This document shows, piece by piece, positions 53,152 through 60,416 of a stretch of 64,000 bases of DNA. The DNA lies in the NCBI RefSeq assembly GCF_025147465.1, contig NZ_JALXOZ010000006.1, positions 57,239 to 121,238 on the forward strand. Reading direction: 5' to 3'. The notes beneath the pieces were generated by a model, which saw only the letters and a program-made list of their open reading frames with translations, made no database searches and had not been told where the DNA came from. Source of the DNA: Dermabacter sp. p3-SID358 (GTDB lineage: Bacteria; Actinomycetota; Actinomycetes; Actinomycetales; Dermabacteraceae). The translations under genes and the position numbers were made by a program. Each line of letters begins with the position of its first letter. Position 1 is the first letter of the stretch.

Positions 53152-54360
53152 ATGACGCAGGACTCACTGGACTATTCGAAAACCTACATCGCCTTTGATT
53201 CAGGGTGCGGGGAATGTAGCGCCATCTCTCACTCACTGGAGCAGGAAACCAACGGCAAACTCCTCGCACGACCTCTTTCCGACCCAGAGGTCGAACAGAT
53301 CCGCATCAACCACTTCGGCCCAAACCCGCCACACATCCCCGTGGCGATCACGTTCAATCGTACTACCCCAAAGGTATACTCAGGCCCGCGGCTTGTTGCT
53401 CTCATGGCCCGCCGCTTTGGCCCGACTACGTCCCTTCTGTTGGCCCGAATTATCGGAGTTCACCGCAATAATGAACATCTAGCATTTACTACTCCTCATG
53501 CGGAGCGACGGTTCTTCAGTAGGCGCGCCGCGCTTCAAAGCGCAGCCGGGCTCGCGGCCGTCGCTACCATTGCAACCATCCATACACGGGTTGGCTCAGG
53601 GGTGGCGCATGCCCTCGAGCCGAAGCCGCTAAAGTCCAAGACTAGTGGTCTCGACCAGCCCAGCATCGACGAGCTGATGCAAGAGCTTTCGGAAGATAGC
53701 AACACAAGAGCTGCCCTCGCCGCACTTGACCTCGACCTGGCAACGAGTCTCCCGCGGAGCACAGCCATCGCTCAGAAGGGATTACGTGGTAAGGAGGCCA
53801 CCGAGGCCGGGCAGCGTCCCGATGCGCCCGAAGCAATGCAATCGGAGTTCGCCCGGACAAGCTTCAGCGACGGCTCCCACCGGTCCGTCGCAGCCCTCCA
53901 GCTTCCCGACTCTCGGTTCCTCGTTTATACAAAAGAGACCGCCGAAGACGGCTCCACCGGAGTCGGCGTCGAAATATATAGGTATGACCAGGAAAACGAC
54001 GCTCTCTCCCTTTCAGCCGCAAGTGTCAATGGTCGCGCGGAAAAGCCAATCCCAGCTGCCCAATTAGCTGCCACGTACGATGCTCACACAGCGAGAGCAT
54101 CAAAGAAAGATCCTTGTGGCGGTTGCGCGAAGACGAACTATCAGGTGAGTGGATCCTGCCAGTCAAAGAACGTCATGCAGTGTCTGGAGCGAGCAGCAGG
54201 ATGCGCTACATGCGCGGCACCATGCGCCTCATCTCCCACCGGCGCCGGTATCGCCCTCTGCCTAGCGTGCGCCTTCGCTTCATGCGGTCCCGCGTTGCGA
54301 GCATGCTGTTCAAAGTTTGGCGCCCCCAATGTCTGCGTTCCGTGCATGCGCCTTCCCTAA
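53152..54360 (+). CDS. putative bacteriocin-like precursor: CxxC head, internal Tat signal, Cys-rich tail
   Basis: A 402-residue protein with four parts. (1) About 1-110, like a DCC-type thiol-disulphide domain, with FDSGCGECS (Cys19, Cys22). (2) About 118-156, an internal twin-arginine-like signal: RRFFSRRAALQ, a hydrophobic stretch, then VAHA-LEP as a cleavage site. (3) About 160-310, a polar middle domain. (4) 318-402, a hydrophobic tail with 14 cysteines (first CGGC, last CVPC). Parts 2-4 recall the halocin C8 precursor, which pairs a Tat signal, an immunity domain and a Cys-rich peptide; this is architecture only. A secreted, disulphide-rich antimicrobial peptide is the leading idea. CAGGAG precedes the ATG. 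Confidence 0.6.
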   Translation: MTQDSLDYSKTYIAFDSGCGECSAISHSLEQETNGKLLARPLSDPEVEQIRINHFGPNPPHIPVAITFNRTTPKVYSGPRLVALMARRFGPTTSLLLARIIGVHRNNEHLAFTTPHAERRFFSRRAALQSAAGLAAVATIATIHTRVGSGVAHALEPKPLKSKTSGLDQPSIDELMQELSEDSNTRAALAALDLDLATSLPRSTAIAQKGLRGKEATEAGQRPDAPEAMQSEFARTSFSDGSHRSVAALQLPDSRFLVYTKETAEDGSTGVGVEIYRYDQENDALSLSAASVNGRAEKPIPAAQLAATYDAHTARASKKDPCGGCAKTNYQVSGSCQSKNVMQCLERAAGCATCAAPCASSPTGAGIALCLACAFASCGPALRACCSKFGAPNVCVPCMRLP

Positions 54361-54388
54361 CACGACGGCCCGAGAGATAGGAACCGCC

Positions 54389-54649
54389 ATGATGAAAGAC
54401 CGGTTAATCGGTGCGCTATTCGGCATATGCTTAGGCGTATCGAGTTCCATCGCAGTAAGTGATGCCTTCACTCAACAGACGCATGCTATTTGGTCCAGCA
54501 TTGGGGCACTCGCAGTCCTTGTCGCGACCGGGGGCTTCGTGTTCAAGGCACGCAGTGCACACTCACAGCCGTCGCCGCCACGAGAGGCAGAACGCGGACC
54601 GAACCGCAGCACGCGCACTGCGGCAGAGCCCAACCGGGTCGACTCCTAG
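54389..54649 (+). CDS. small two-helix membrane protein beside the precursor gene
   Basis: An 86-residue protein with two membrane helices (about 6-26 and 34-55) and a polar, Pro/Arg-rich tail. It lies 28 bases after the precursor gene on the same strand and before an inverted-repeat terminator, so both are likely to be on one transcript. Size and topology fit immunity proteins of bacteriocins, but no homology is seen and an accessory or unrelated role is equally possible. Start ATG at 54389 (another ATG at 54392); only a weak ribosome site is visible. Confidence 0.6.
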   Translation: MMKDRLIGALFGICLGVSSSIAVSDAFTQQTHAIWSSIGALAVLVATGGFVFKARSAHSQPSPPREAERGPNRSTRTAAEPNRVDS

Positions 54650-54680
54650 GGCCTCGGGCGGCTGAAAACGCCCCCGCGGC

Positions 54681-54719
54681 GGGTGCGCTGCCGATGCGAT
54701 CACATTCGGCAGCGCACCC
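54681..54719. terminator. strong inverted repeat after the precursor operon
   Basis: A perfect 14-bp stem, GGGTGCGCTGCCGA/TCGGCAGCGCACCC with an 11-base loop, 31 bases after the small membrane gene. There is no T-run, but the stem is strong enough to end transcription or protect RNA ends. The remaining stretch to 54842 has no supported gene. Confidence 0.6.
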
Positions 54720-54892
54720 ATCAACAGGCAGATGTAGCCGACGCACGAGCACCTCCCAACAACGTATGCACCAGGCTCTTCCTCGGCGCAGGAGTTTAAG
54801 CGCGATTTGAAAAGCAATCAGGAGGGACTGCTGCGCGGAAAGGTGACATCTGATCTGGCTTGCCCGCAGGGCGGCCTGGAACGATGTGCCCT

Positions 54893-55201
54893 ATGCCCGC
54901 TCCCTACCCTCGAGAGTTCCGCGATGACGTCGTACGGGTGGCCCGGTCCCGTGAGGACGGCGTCACGCTCGCGCAGATCGCGAAGGACTTCGGAATCCAC
55001 GAGATGGCGCTCCATAAATGGATCCGCCAGGCCGATATCGATGACGGCAACCGCCCCGGGAGGACCCGTGAGGACTCGACGGAACTGCGCGATCTCCGTC
55101 GCCGCAACCGGGTGCTGGAGCAGGAGAACGAGGTCCTCCGTCGAGCGGCCGCCTACCTGTCCCAGACGAATTTGCCGGGAAATGGTTCTAACCGCTCGTG
55201 A
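54893..55201 (+). CDS. IS3-family transposase OrfA
   Basis: A 102-residue DNA-binding subunit with the helix-turn-helix REFRDDVVRVARSREDGVTLAQIAKDFGIHEMALHKWIRQAD (shown in family; about 8-48) and a leucine-zipper-like coil (ELRDLRRRNRVLEQENEVLRRAAAYL). It is intact. An in-frame ATG at 54884 would add three residues. OrfB begins within its last codons in the -1 frame, so a fused OrfAB would need ribosomal frameshifting. Confidence 0.82.
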   Translation: MPAPYPREFRDDVVRVARSREDGVTLAQIAKDFGIHEMALHKWIRQADIDDGNRPGRTREDSTELRDLRRRNRVLEQENEVLRRAAAYLSQTNLPGNGSNRS

Positions 55202-56062
55202 GCGAGCTCGCCGCTGACGGGATCCCCGTCGCGGTGTCCTTGCGGGTCCTGAACCTCTCCCGCCAGCCCTACTACCGCTGGCGAAACCGGCAGGTCACCG
55301 CCTCCGAGCTGACCGAGGCCTACCGGGCAAACGCTCTGTTCGACGCCCACCGGGACGATCCCGAGTTCGGATCCAGATTCCTAGTAGGGGAGGGGAGGCC
55401 CGCGCCGCGGGCGAAGTGATGTGCGAGAAAACCGCGTGGCGGATCTGCCGAGATAACCAGTGGTGGCCCGTGTTCGGGAAGAAGCGCGGTAAGAACAGGA
55501 AACGCCCAGGCCCGAGCGTGCACGACGATCTCGTCCAGCGGGACTTCACCGCAGGTGACGTCAACGAGCTCTGGCTGACCGACATCACCGAGCACTGGAC
55601 CGACGAGGGCAAGCTCTACCTGTGCGCGATCAAAGACGAGTTCTTCGGGAGGATCGTGGGCTACTCGATCAGCGGCCGGATGAAGGCCCGTCTCGCGGTG
55701 AACGCCCTGAACAACGCGGTATCGCGCCGTTCCGATGCTGCTGGGTGCATCGTGCACGCGGACCGAGGATTCCAGTTCCGAGCGCGAAGCTTCGTGCACG
55801 CCCTGAACCGCCACCACCTCATCGGGTGGATGGGCAAAGTTGGTGCGGCCGGCGACAACGCAGCGATGGACTCCTTCTTCGCACTCCTGCAGAAAAACGT
55901 TCCGGACCGCAAGCGGTGGCGGACCCGCGAAGAACTCCGCATCGCAATCGGCACCTGGATCGAGAGAACGTACCACCCGCGCCGCCGACAAACGCGACTG
56001 GGCCGACTGCCCCCATCGAATACGAGACCATCATGAACCAGGCCGTGAGCCTCGCAGCCTGA
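55198..56062 (+). pseudogene. IS3-family transposase OrfB, broken by frameshifts
   Basis: The integrase-like subunit is spread over three frames: 55198-about 55385, then about 55395-56005, then to the stop near 56062. The first shift lies in a G-run (GGGGAGGGGAGG), the second in a run of C near 56006. The DDE residues are TDIT, HADRG and, at the third position, Asp in NAAMDSFF where IS3 members have Glu. It should not be active. End of the frame reads IEYETIMNQAVSLAA. Confidence 0.8.
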
Positions 56063-56273
56063 CACCACCATTGTCACCTAATCGTGCAGGAGTTCCCTTT
56101 GTCTGTGGGACTGAGTTTTGCGTACCACTCGGACACTTCCATGCTGCAGTGCAGTGTCCACGTCGTGCCATCACCATATTGCCCAAGATATATATCGTCA
56201 AAGGTGTAGCGTCACTCAGGCGGTCATCCGCTGCCGCCGGTGAAATCAACCTCGATAAGGTCGCCTGGTTTGG

Positions 56274-56327
56274 GACTCTTAATCAGTGGGTCCGGGGTTC
56301 GAATCCCTGATGGCGCACGACACGGAA
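56274..56327 (+). repeat. right attachment repeat (attR)
   Basis: The 54-bp copy of the tRNA-Lys 3' part, one mismatch from 51564-51617. The following bases (56328-56352) resemble the terminator at 51615 with many transitions, so the similarity extends about 25 bases more in weaker form. It marks the end of the island, 60 bases before the FMN riboswitch. Confidence 0.85.
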
Positions 56328-56387
56328 ACCTTCGCTTGAAAGAGCGGGGTTTTGTCGTTCCCGCCCGCATGCGCGCTAAACTGGTGG

Positions 56388-56531
56388 CGCATGTTCCGGG
56401 AACTCGGTGCAATTCCGAACTGGCGGTGAAAGCCCGCTAACCCGGGCGCGTTTCACTCCGTGGGGCGAGCCTTGGGCCTGACCGGTGGAATTCCGGTGCC
56501 GACAGTACAGTCTGGATGGGAGGTTCATGCG
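56388..56531 (+). promoter_or_regulatory. FMN riboswitch (RFN element)
   Basis: The leader shows the conserved RFN core: CGGTGCAATTCCGAACTGGCGGTGAAAG, a variable arm, GACCGGTGGAATTCCGGTGCCGACAGTACAGTCTGGATGGGAG (shown in segments). Closing stem P1 is CGCATG (56388-56393) with CATGCG (56526-56531). Bound FMN is expected to shut off the riboflavin operon. The ribosome site of ribD lies about 80 bases further on; no clear intrinsic terminator is visible between them. Confidence 0.93.
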
Positions 56532-56623
56532 GGCGAAGCATGCCGCTTTTACGCGCCGTGCTCTCGCAGTTTTCCCTTCTCCCGGACCATCGATCGAGAT
56601 GAGCGATGCGGGAGGCGAGGACC

Positions 56624-57754
56624 ATGGGCATGAATCAGCCCCCTCACGACGCCGCGCGCGAAAGCGCCCTGCGTGAGGCGTGTGAGCGCGCACTCGAACA
56701 GGCGCGGCGCGGACCCCTCGGTGCCAATCCGCGCGTCGGCGCAGCGCTCCTCAGCCCCTCCGGGGAACTCCTTGCCACAGGCTTCCACCGAGGCGCCCGA
56801 ACCCCGCATGCCGAAGCAGATGCCCTCGCGGTCGCCCGGGAACGTGGCCTCGATGTGCACGGCGCGACCTGCATCGTGACTCTTGAACCGTGCGCCCACG
56901 CGGGCCGTACGCCCTCGTGCGCGCGCACTCTCATCGACGCGGGCGTTGCGCGCGTGCTCTACGCCGTTCAAGACCCGCACGACATCGCCGCGAACGGGGG
57001 TGCTCTTCTTCGCGATGCCGGCATCAACGCCCGTCTGTGGAGTGACGCGTTGCCGGGTAGCGTCGGAGGGGACCTCACTGCCCGCGCAACGGAACTGAAC
57101 CGCCGCTGGTTCCTCGCCACGCGCGAAGCGCGCCCGTTCGTGACCGCGAAAATTGCGCAAACCTTCGATGGCTACGTCGCAGCCGCCGATGGCACGAACG
57201 CCTGGATTACCGGAGAGGACGCCCGTGTGGAGGGACACGCGCTCCGCAGCACCGTGGACGCGATCGCCGTGGGCACGGGCACGGCCCTCGCCGATGACCC
57301 CGCACTTACCGCGCGAGATGCGCACGGCACGCTCGCTCAACGCCAACCGCGGCGAGTCGTGATTGGCGAGCGCCCGCTCGAGCCACACTCGCGGCTCGCG
57401 AAAGCCACACACGGCCCTGAACACGCACGCCCGCTTCTTTATCGCACGCGAGATATCCGCGCCGTGTTCGAAAACCTGCGCGCCGAACACGGGGTTGAGC
57501 ACCTGCTTCTCGAAGGTGGCCCGCGTTTAATCTCCGCGGCGCTCACGCTCGATCTCGTCGACGACCTCTGGATCCACGAGGCCCCGACTTTGCTCGGTGC
57601 GGGCACACCTGCGGTCACGGGGCTCGGCATCGGGACCCTCGAGAACCGGCTTGACTTCGACATCGTTCCCGAATCACTCCATGTGAGCGGTTCAGATCTT
57701 CTCTTCCACGCGATCCCGCGTGCGCGGCAGCAAACTCCCACGAAAGGCGAGTGA
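56624..57754 (+). CDS. ribD: bifunctional deaminase/reductase RibD
   Basis: A 376-residue two-domain enzyme for steps 2 and 3 of riboflavin synthesis. The N-terminal zinc deaminase (about 8-150) has HAEADAL and PCAHAGRTPSC; the C-terminal reductase (about 155-370) has ARPFVTAKIAQTFDGYVA and LLEGGPRLISAALTLDLVDDLW. The ATG at 56624 has GGAGG 9 bases upstream; another ATG at 56630 is in frame. A GCGTCGGA copy of the dispersed motif occurs at the hinge region near residue 148. Start of ribE follows by 3 bases. Confidence 0.95.
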   Translation: MGMNQPPHDAARESALREACERALEQARRGPLGANPRVGAALLSPSGELLATGFHRGARTPHAEADALAVARERGLDVHGATCIVTLEPCAHAGRTPSCARTLIDAGVARVLYAVQDPHDIAANGGALLRDAGINARLWSDALPGSVGGDLTARATELNRRWFLATREARPFVTAKIAQTFDGYVAAADGTNAWITGEDARVEGHALRSTVDAIAVGTGTALADDPALTARDAHGTLAQRQPRRVVIGERPLEPHSRLAKATHGPEHARPLLYRTRDIRAVFENLRAEHGVEHLLLEGGPRLISAALTLDLVDDLWIHEAPTLLGAGTPAVTGLGIGTLENRLDFDIVPESLHVSGSDLLFHAIPRARQQTPTKGE

Positions 57755-57757
57755 CCA

Positions 57758-58408
57758 ATGTTTACAGGAATTATCAGCGCGAAGGGCACCGTCACGGGGC
57801 TTGAGAAAGGGGCGGACGACACGGCGCGCCTCACCCTGGAGGCGCCGGCGCCTCTGCTCGACGGCCTTGCGCTCGGCGGATCCCTCGCCGTGAACGGCGT
57901 GTGCCTGACGGCGATCGAAACGCCCGAAACCCAAGGCGAGGCGGCTCGATTCACCGCGATCGCCATGGGGGAGACCCTCGCACGCACGAGCCTCGGCGAT
58001 CTCGCCGTTGGTAGCCGCGTGAATCTCGAGCGCTGCACCGAGGTCGGCGCCCGCCTCGACGGTCACATTGTGCAGGGGCACGTCGACGGCGTGGGAGTTG
58101 TTGCCCGCATCGACGATGAGGGAACGTGGTGGCGCATGCGCATCGAGATCCCCGACACCCTTGAAGAACAGGTCGCCGAAAAAGGCTCGATCACCCTCGA
58201 TGGCGTTTCGCTCACCGTCACGGCCGTGAATACGCCGGGGGAGAGCCCCGCCTTTGTCGAGGTGGCCCTCATCCCCGAGACGCTCGAGGCTACGACGCTT
58301 GGCGAGGCAACCGTCGGAACCCGAGTGAACGTCGAGACCGACGTGATCGCCAAATACACGGCGCGGCTCGTGGCCGTGCGCGCCGCACGTGAGGAGCGCG
58401 CGAAATGA
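57758..58408 (+). CDS. ribE: riboflavin synthase alpha subunit
   Basis: The 216-residue enzyme makes riboflavin from two molecules of 6,7-dimethyl-8-ribityllumazine. It has two lumazine-binding repeats: MFTGIISAKGTV with LAVNGVCLT, and VQGHVDGVGVV with SLTVTAVN. The gene follows ribD by three bases and overlaps ribB by 4. Confidence 0.96.
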   Translation: MFTGIISAKGTVTGLEKGADDTARLTLEAPAPLLDGLALGGSLAVNGVCLTAIETPETQGEAARFTAIAMGETLARTSLGDLAVGSRVNLERCTEVGARLDGHIVQGHVDGVGVVARIDDEGTWWRMRIEIPDTLEEQVAEKGSITLDGVSLTVTAVNTPGESPAFVEVALIPETLEATTLGEATVGTRVNVETDVIAKYTARLVAVRAAREERAK

Positions 58409-59040
58409 GCTTTGCGATTGACCTGACCCCGATGGAGGAGGCGCTTGACCTGCTGGCTGGCGGAGAGATCCTCGTGGTGCTCGACGACGAGAACCGTGAA
58501 AACGAAGGCGATCTCATCATGGCCGCCGAGCTCGCGAGCCCCGAGAAGGTCGGTTTCTTTGTGCGGCACAGCTCCGGGTACCTGTGTGCGCCCATGACGG
58601 CCGAGCGCGCCGCTTCTCTCGCGCTTCCCCTCATGGTTCCGAACAGTGAAGACCCGCTGCGCACGGCCTACACGATTAGCTGTGACGCTCGCGCAGTCGA
58701 GGCGACGGGCATCTCCGCAACGGATCGCGCGATTACAGCGCGCACCCTCGCGAACGGTAACGCCGAGGATCTCATCCGCCCCGGCCACGTTCTGCCCCTC
58801 ATTGCGAAGGATGGCGGCGTGCGGGAGCGCCCCGGCCACACCGAGGCCGCTGTTGAACTCACGCGCCTTGCGGGCCTCACTCCCGTGGGGCTCATCGGCG
58901 AAGTTGTGTATGACGACGGCTCGATGATGCACGCGGAAGCTCTCGCGGATTTCGCGCGTGAGCATGGACTCGGGATTATCACGATCGAGCAGCTCACGGC
59001 ATATCTCGAGGAGCGCGACGCGCGAGAGGCGGCCCGGTGA
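58405..59040 (+). CDS. ribB: 3,4-dihydroxy-2-butanone-4-phosphate synthase
   Basis: The 211-residue enzyme makes the four-carbon unit for riboflavin from ribulose 5-phosphate. It has LDDENRENEGDLIMAAEL, SSGYLCAPM, and RPGHVLPLIAKDGGVRERPGHTEAAVELTRLAG. In many actinobacteria ribB and ribA are one fused gene; here they are separate, overlapping by 4 bases. ATG start within the ribE overlap. Confidence 0.95.
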   Translation: MSFAIDLTPMEEALDLLAGGEILVVLDDENRENEGDLIMAAELASPEKVGFFVRHSSGYLCAPMTAERAASLALPLMVPNSEDPLRTAYTISCDARAVEATGISATDRAITARTLANGNAEDLIRPGHVLPLIAKDGGVRERPGHTEAAVELTRLAGLTPVGLIGEVVYDDGSMMHAEALADFAREHGLGIITIEQLTAYLEERDAREAAR

Positions 59041-59693
59041 GCGAAATGCGCACGCCCGAAGGCGGGGTGACCGGCACCGCACCGATCGACCTGCCAACAC
59101 CCCACGGCACGTTCGAGGTACGCGCGTGGCGAGGCCACGATGGTGAGCATATGAGCCTGCTCGCACGCGGCTCCGCATGGCCGGGGGAGGGGTCCGACGC
59201 TTCCCAGCCTCCCCTCGTGCGCGTGCACTCCGAGTGCGCGACGGGCGACATTTTCGGCTCGTACCGGTGCGATTGCGGTGAGCAACTGGAAGGAGCGCTC
59301 GAAGCGATCCAGCGCGAGGGCGGGGCCGTGATCTACATGCGTGGTCACGAAGGGCGAGGCATCGGCCTATTCGAGAAGATTCGCGCCTACCACCTGCAGG
59401 ATCTTGGAGACGACACGGTTGAGGCGAATGTTCACCTCGGCCTGCCCGTCGATGCGCGCCGCTACGACGACGCCGCAGAGATCTTGCGCTGCCTCGGCAT
59501 GGAGCGCGTAAGGCTTCTCACGAACAACCCCGAGAAGGACGGCGCCCTTGCGAAGCTCGGGGTCGAGGTTGCCGAGATCGTTCCGAGCGCGATCGCCCCA
59601 CGCGAAGAAAATAGGCGCTACCTTGAGACCAAGCGCGAGAAAATGGCGCACCGCCTTGATCTCTCGCCCACGAGCACGACACCTGAGGAGTAG
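59037..59693 (+). CDS. ribA: GTP cyclohydrolase II
   Basis: The 218-residue enzyme opens GTP for riboflavin synthesis. The zinc motif is RVHSECATGDIFGSYRCDCG near 62-81; RGHEGRGIGLFEKIRAY and NNPEKDGAL follow. A short extra loop, EGSDASQPP, just before RVHSE is encoded by an AGGGGTCCGACGCTT copy of the dispersed motif (59188-59202). The GTG start overlaps the ribB stop. Confidence 0.94.
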   Translation: MSEMRTPEGGVTGTAPIDLPTPHGTFEVRAWRGHDGEHMSLLARGSAWPGEGSDASQPPLVRVHSECATGDIFGSYRCDCGEQLEGALEAIQREGGAVIYMRGHEGRGIGLFEKIRAYHLQDLGDDTVEANVHLGLPVDARRYDDAAEILRCLGMERVRLLTNNPEKDGALAKLGVEVAEIVPSAIAPREENRRYLETKREKMAHRLDLSPTSTTPEE

Positions 59694-59695
59694 AC

Positions 59696-60178
59696 ATGGC
59701 CGGATACGGAATCCCTTCGACGGCACTCGGCACGAGCGACGCGGGACCCGCCACCATAGGAATCGCCGCCGCGAGCTGGCACACGGAAATCATGGATGCC
59801 CTGCTCGAGGGCGCGCGGCGCGCTGCCGCCGATGCGGGGTGTGAGGTGACTGAGCTGAGAGTGCCGGGCTCTTTTGAGCTTCCCGTCGCCGCGCAGGCCC
59901 TCGCGCGCACGTGTGACGTCGTTGTCGCGCTCGGCGTGGTCATTCGCGGCGAAACCCCGCACTTCGAATATATTTCGGCCGCGGCCACGGACGGTCTCGC
60001 GCGCGTGGCGCTCGACGAGTCGACCCCGGTTGGCAATGGCGTTCTCACGGTGAACACGCGTGAGCAGGCCGTCGCCCGTTCGGGTGTGGAGGGCGCGAGT
60101 GAAGACGCTGGCTATGCCGCCGCCGAGGCCGCCATTCGGACGTTCCGCGCGATTTCGCCGCTCGCGCACATGCGTTGA
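59696..60178 (+). CDS. ribH: 6,7-dimethyl-8-ribityllumazine synthase
   Basis: The 160-residue last-but-one enzyme of riboflavin synthesis, usually a 60-subunit or pentameric shell. It has AASWHTEIMDALLEGA, VPGSFELPVAAQAL, VVIRGETPHFEYISAAATDGLARVAL and VLTVNTREQAVAR. It is the last gene of the operon, 2 bases after ribA. Confidence 0.96.
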   Translation: MAGYGIPSTALGTSDAGPATIGIAAASWHTEIMDALLEGARRAAADAGCEVTELRVPGSFELPVAAQALARTCDVVVALGVVIRGETPHFEYISAAATDGLARVALDESTPVGNGVLTVNTREQAVARSGVEGASEDAGYAAAEAAIRTFRAISPLAHMR

Positions 60179-60268
60179 GACTCACATCCCTTTTGGGGCC
60201 TCTTGATTCGCGCAGAGCAGGGGCGGCCCGGTAGAGTGTTCATTCGTTGCGGGAGACCCCGCACAGAT

Positions 60269-60342
60269 GGTGGTCGTAGCTCAGTAGGTAGAGCTCCTGG
60301 TTGTGGTCCAGGCGGTCGCGGGTTCAAATCCCGTCGATCACC
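60269..60342 (+). tRNA. tRNA-His (anticodon GTG)
   Basis: A complete tRNA with the extra G-1 (60269) facing the C discriminator, acceptor GTGGTCG/CGATCAC, D-arm AGCTCAGTAGGTAGAGC, anticodon stem CCTGG/CCAGG with loop TTGTGGT giving GTG, and T-arm GGTTCAAATCC. CCA is not encoded. Confidence 0.94.
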
Positions 60343-60349
60343 CCAGTGA

Positions 60350-60376
60350 AGAGCCCCTCGATCGAGGGGCTCTTTT
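60350..60376 (+). terminator. terminator of tRNA-His
   Basis: A perfect 10-bp stem, AGAGCCCCTC/GAGGGGCTCT with loop GATC, followed by TTT. Confidence 0.85.
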
Positions 60377-60416
60377 CATATCTACGTCTCGTGTGGTTTT
60401 CGCGAAATGGAGAGCA

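Larger units (their letters stand above)
54842..56079 (+). mobile_element. decayed IS3-family insertion sequence
   Basis: About 1.24 kb bounded by an 8-bp inverted repeat (AGGTGACA at 54842-54849, TGTCACCT at 56072-56079). It holds an orfA and an orfB in the usual -1 relation, but orfB is broken by two frameshifts. The ends are judged from the short repeat only; no target duplication was found. Confidence 0.7.
51564..56327. mobile_element. accessory island in tRNA-Lys without a visible integrase
   Basis: A 4.76-kb segment bounded by 54-bp direct repeats made of the 3' part of tRNA-Lys, the normal footprint of a site-specific integration. It carries an XRE regulator, two small unknown genes, an IS3 orfA relic, a bacteriocin-like precursor gene with a small membrane protein gene, and a broken IS3-family element. 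Base and codon use differ from the flanks, with more AT and codons such as ATA and AGG. No integrase or excisionase was recognised, so the element is either a decayed remnant or moved by enzymes from elsewhere. Confidence 0.8.
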
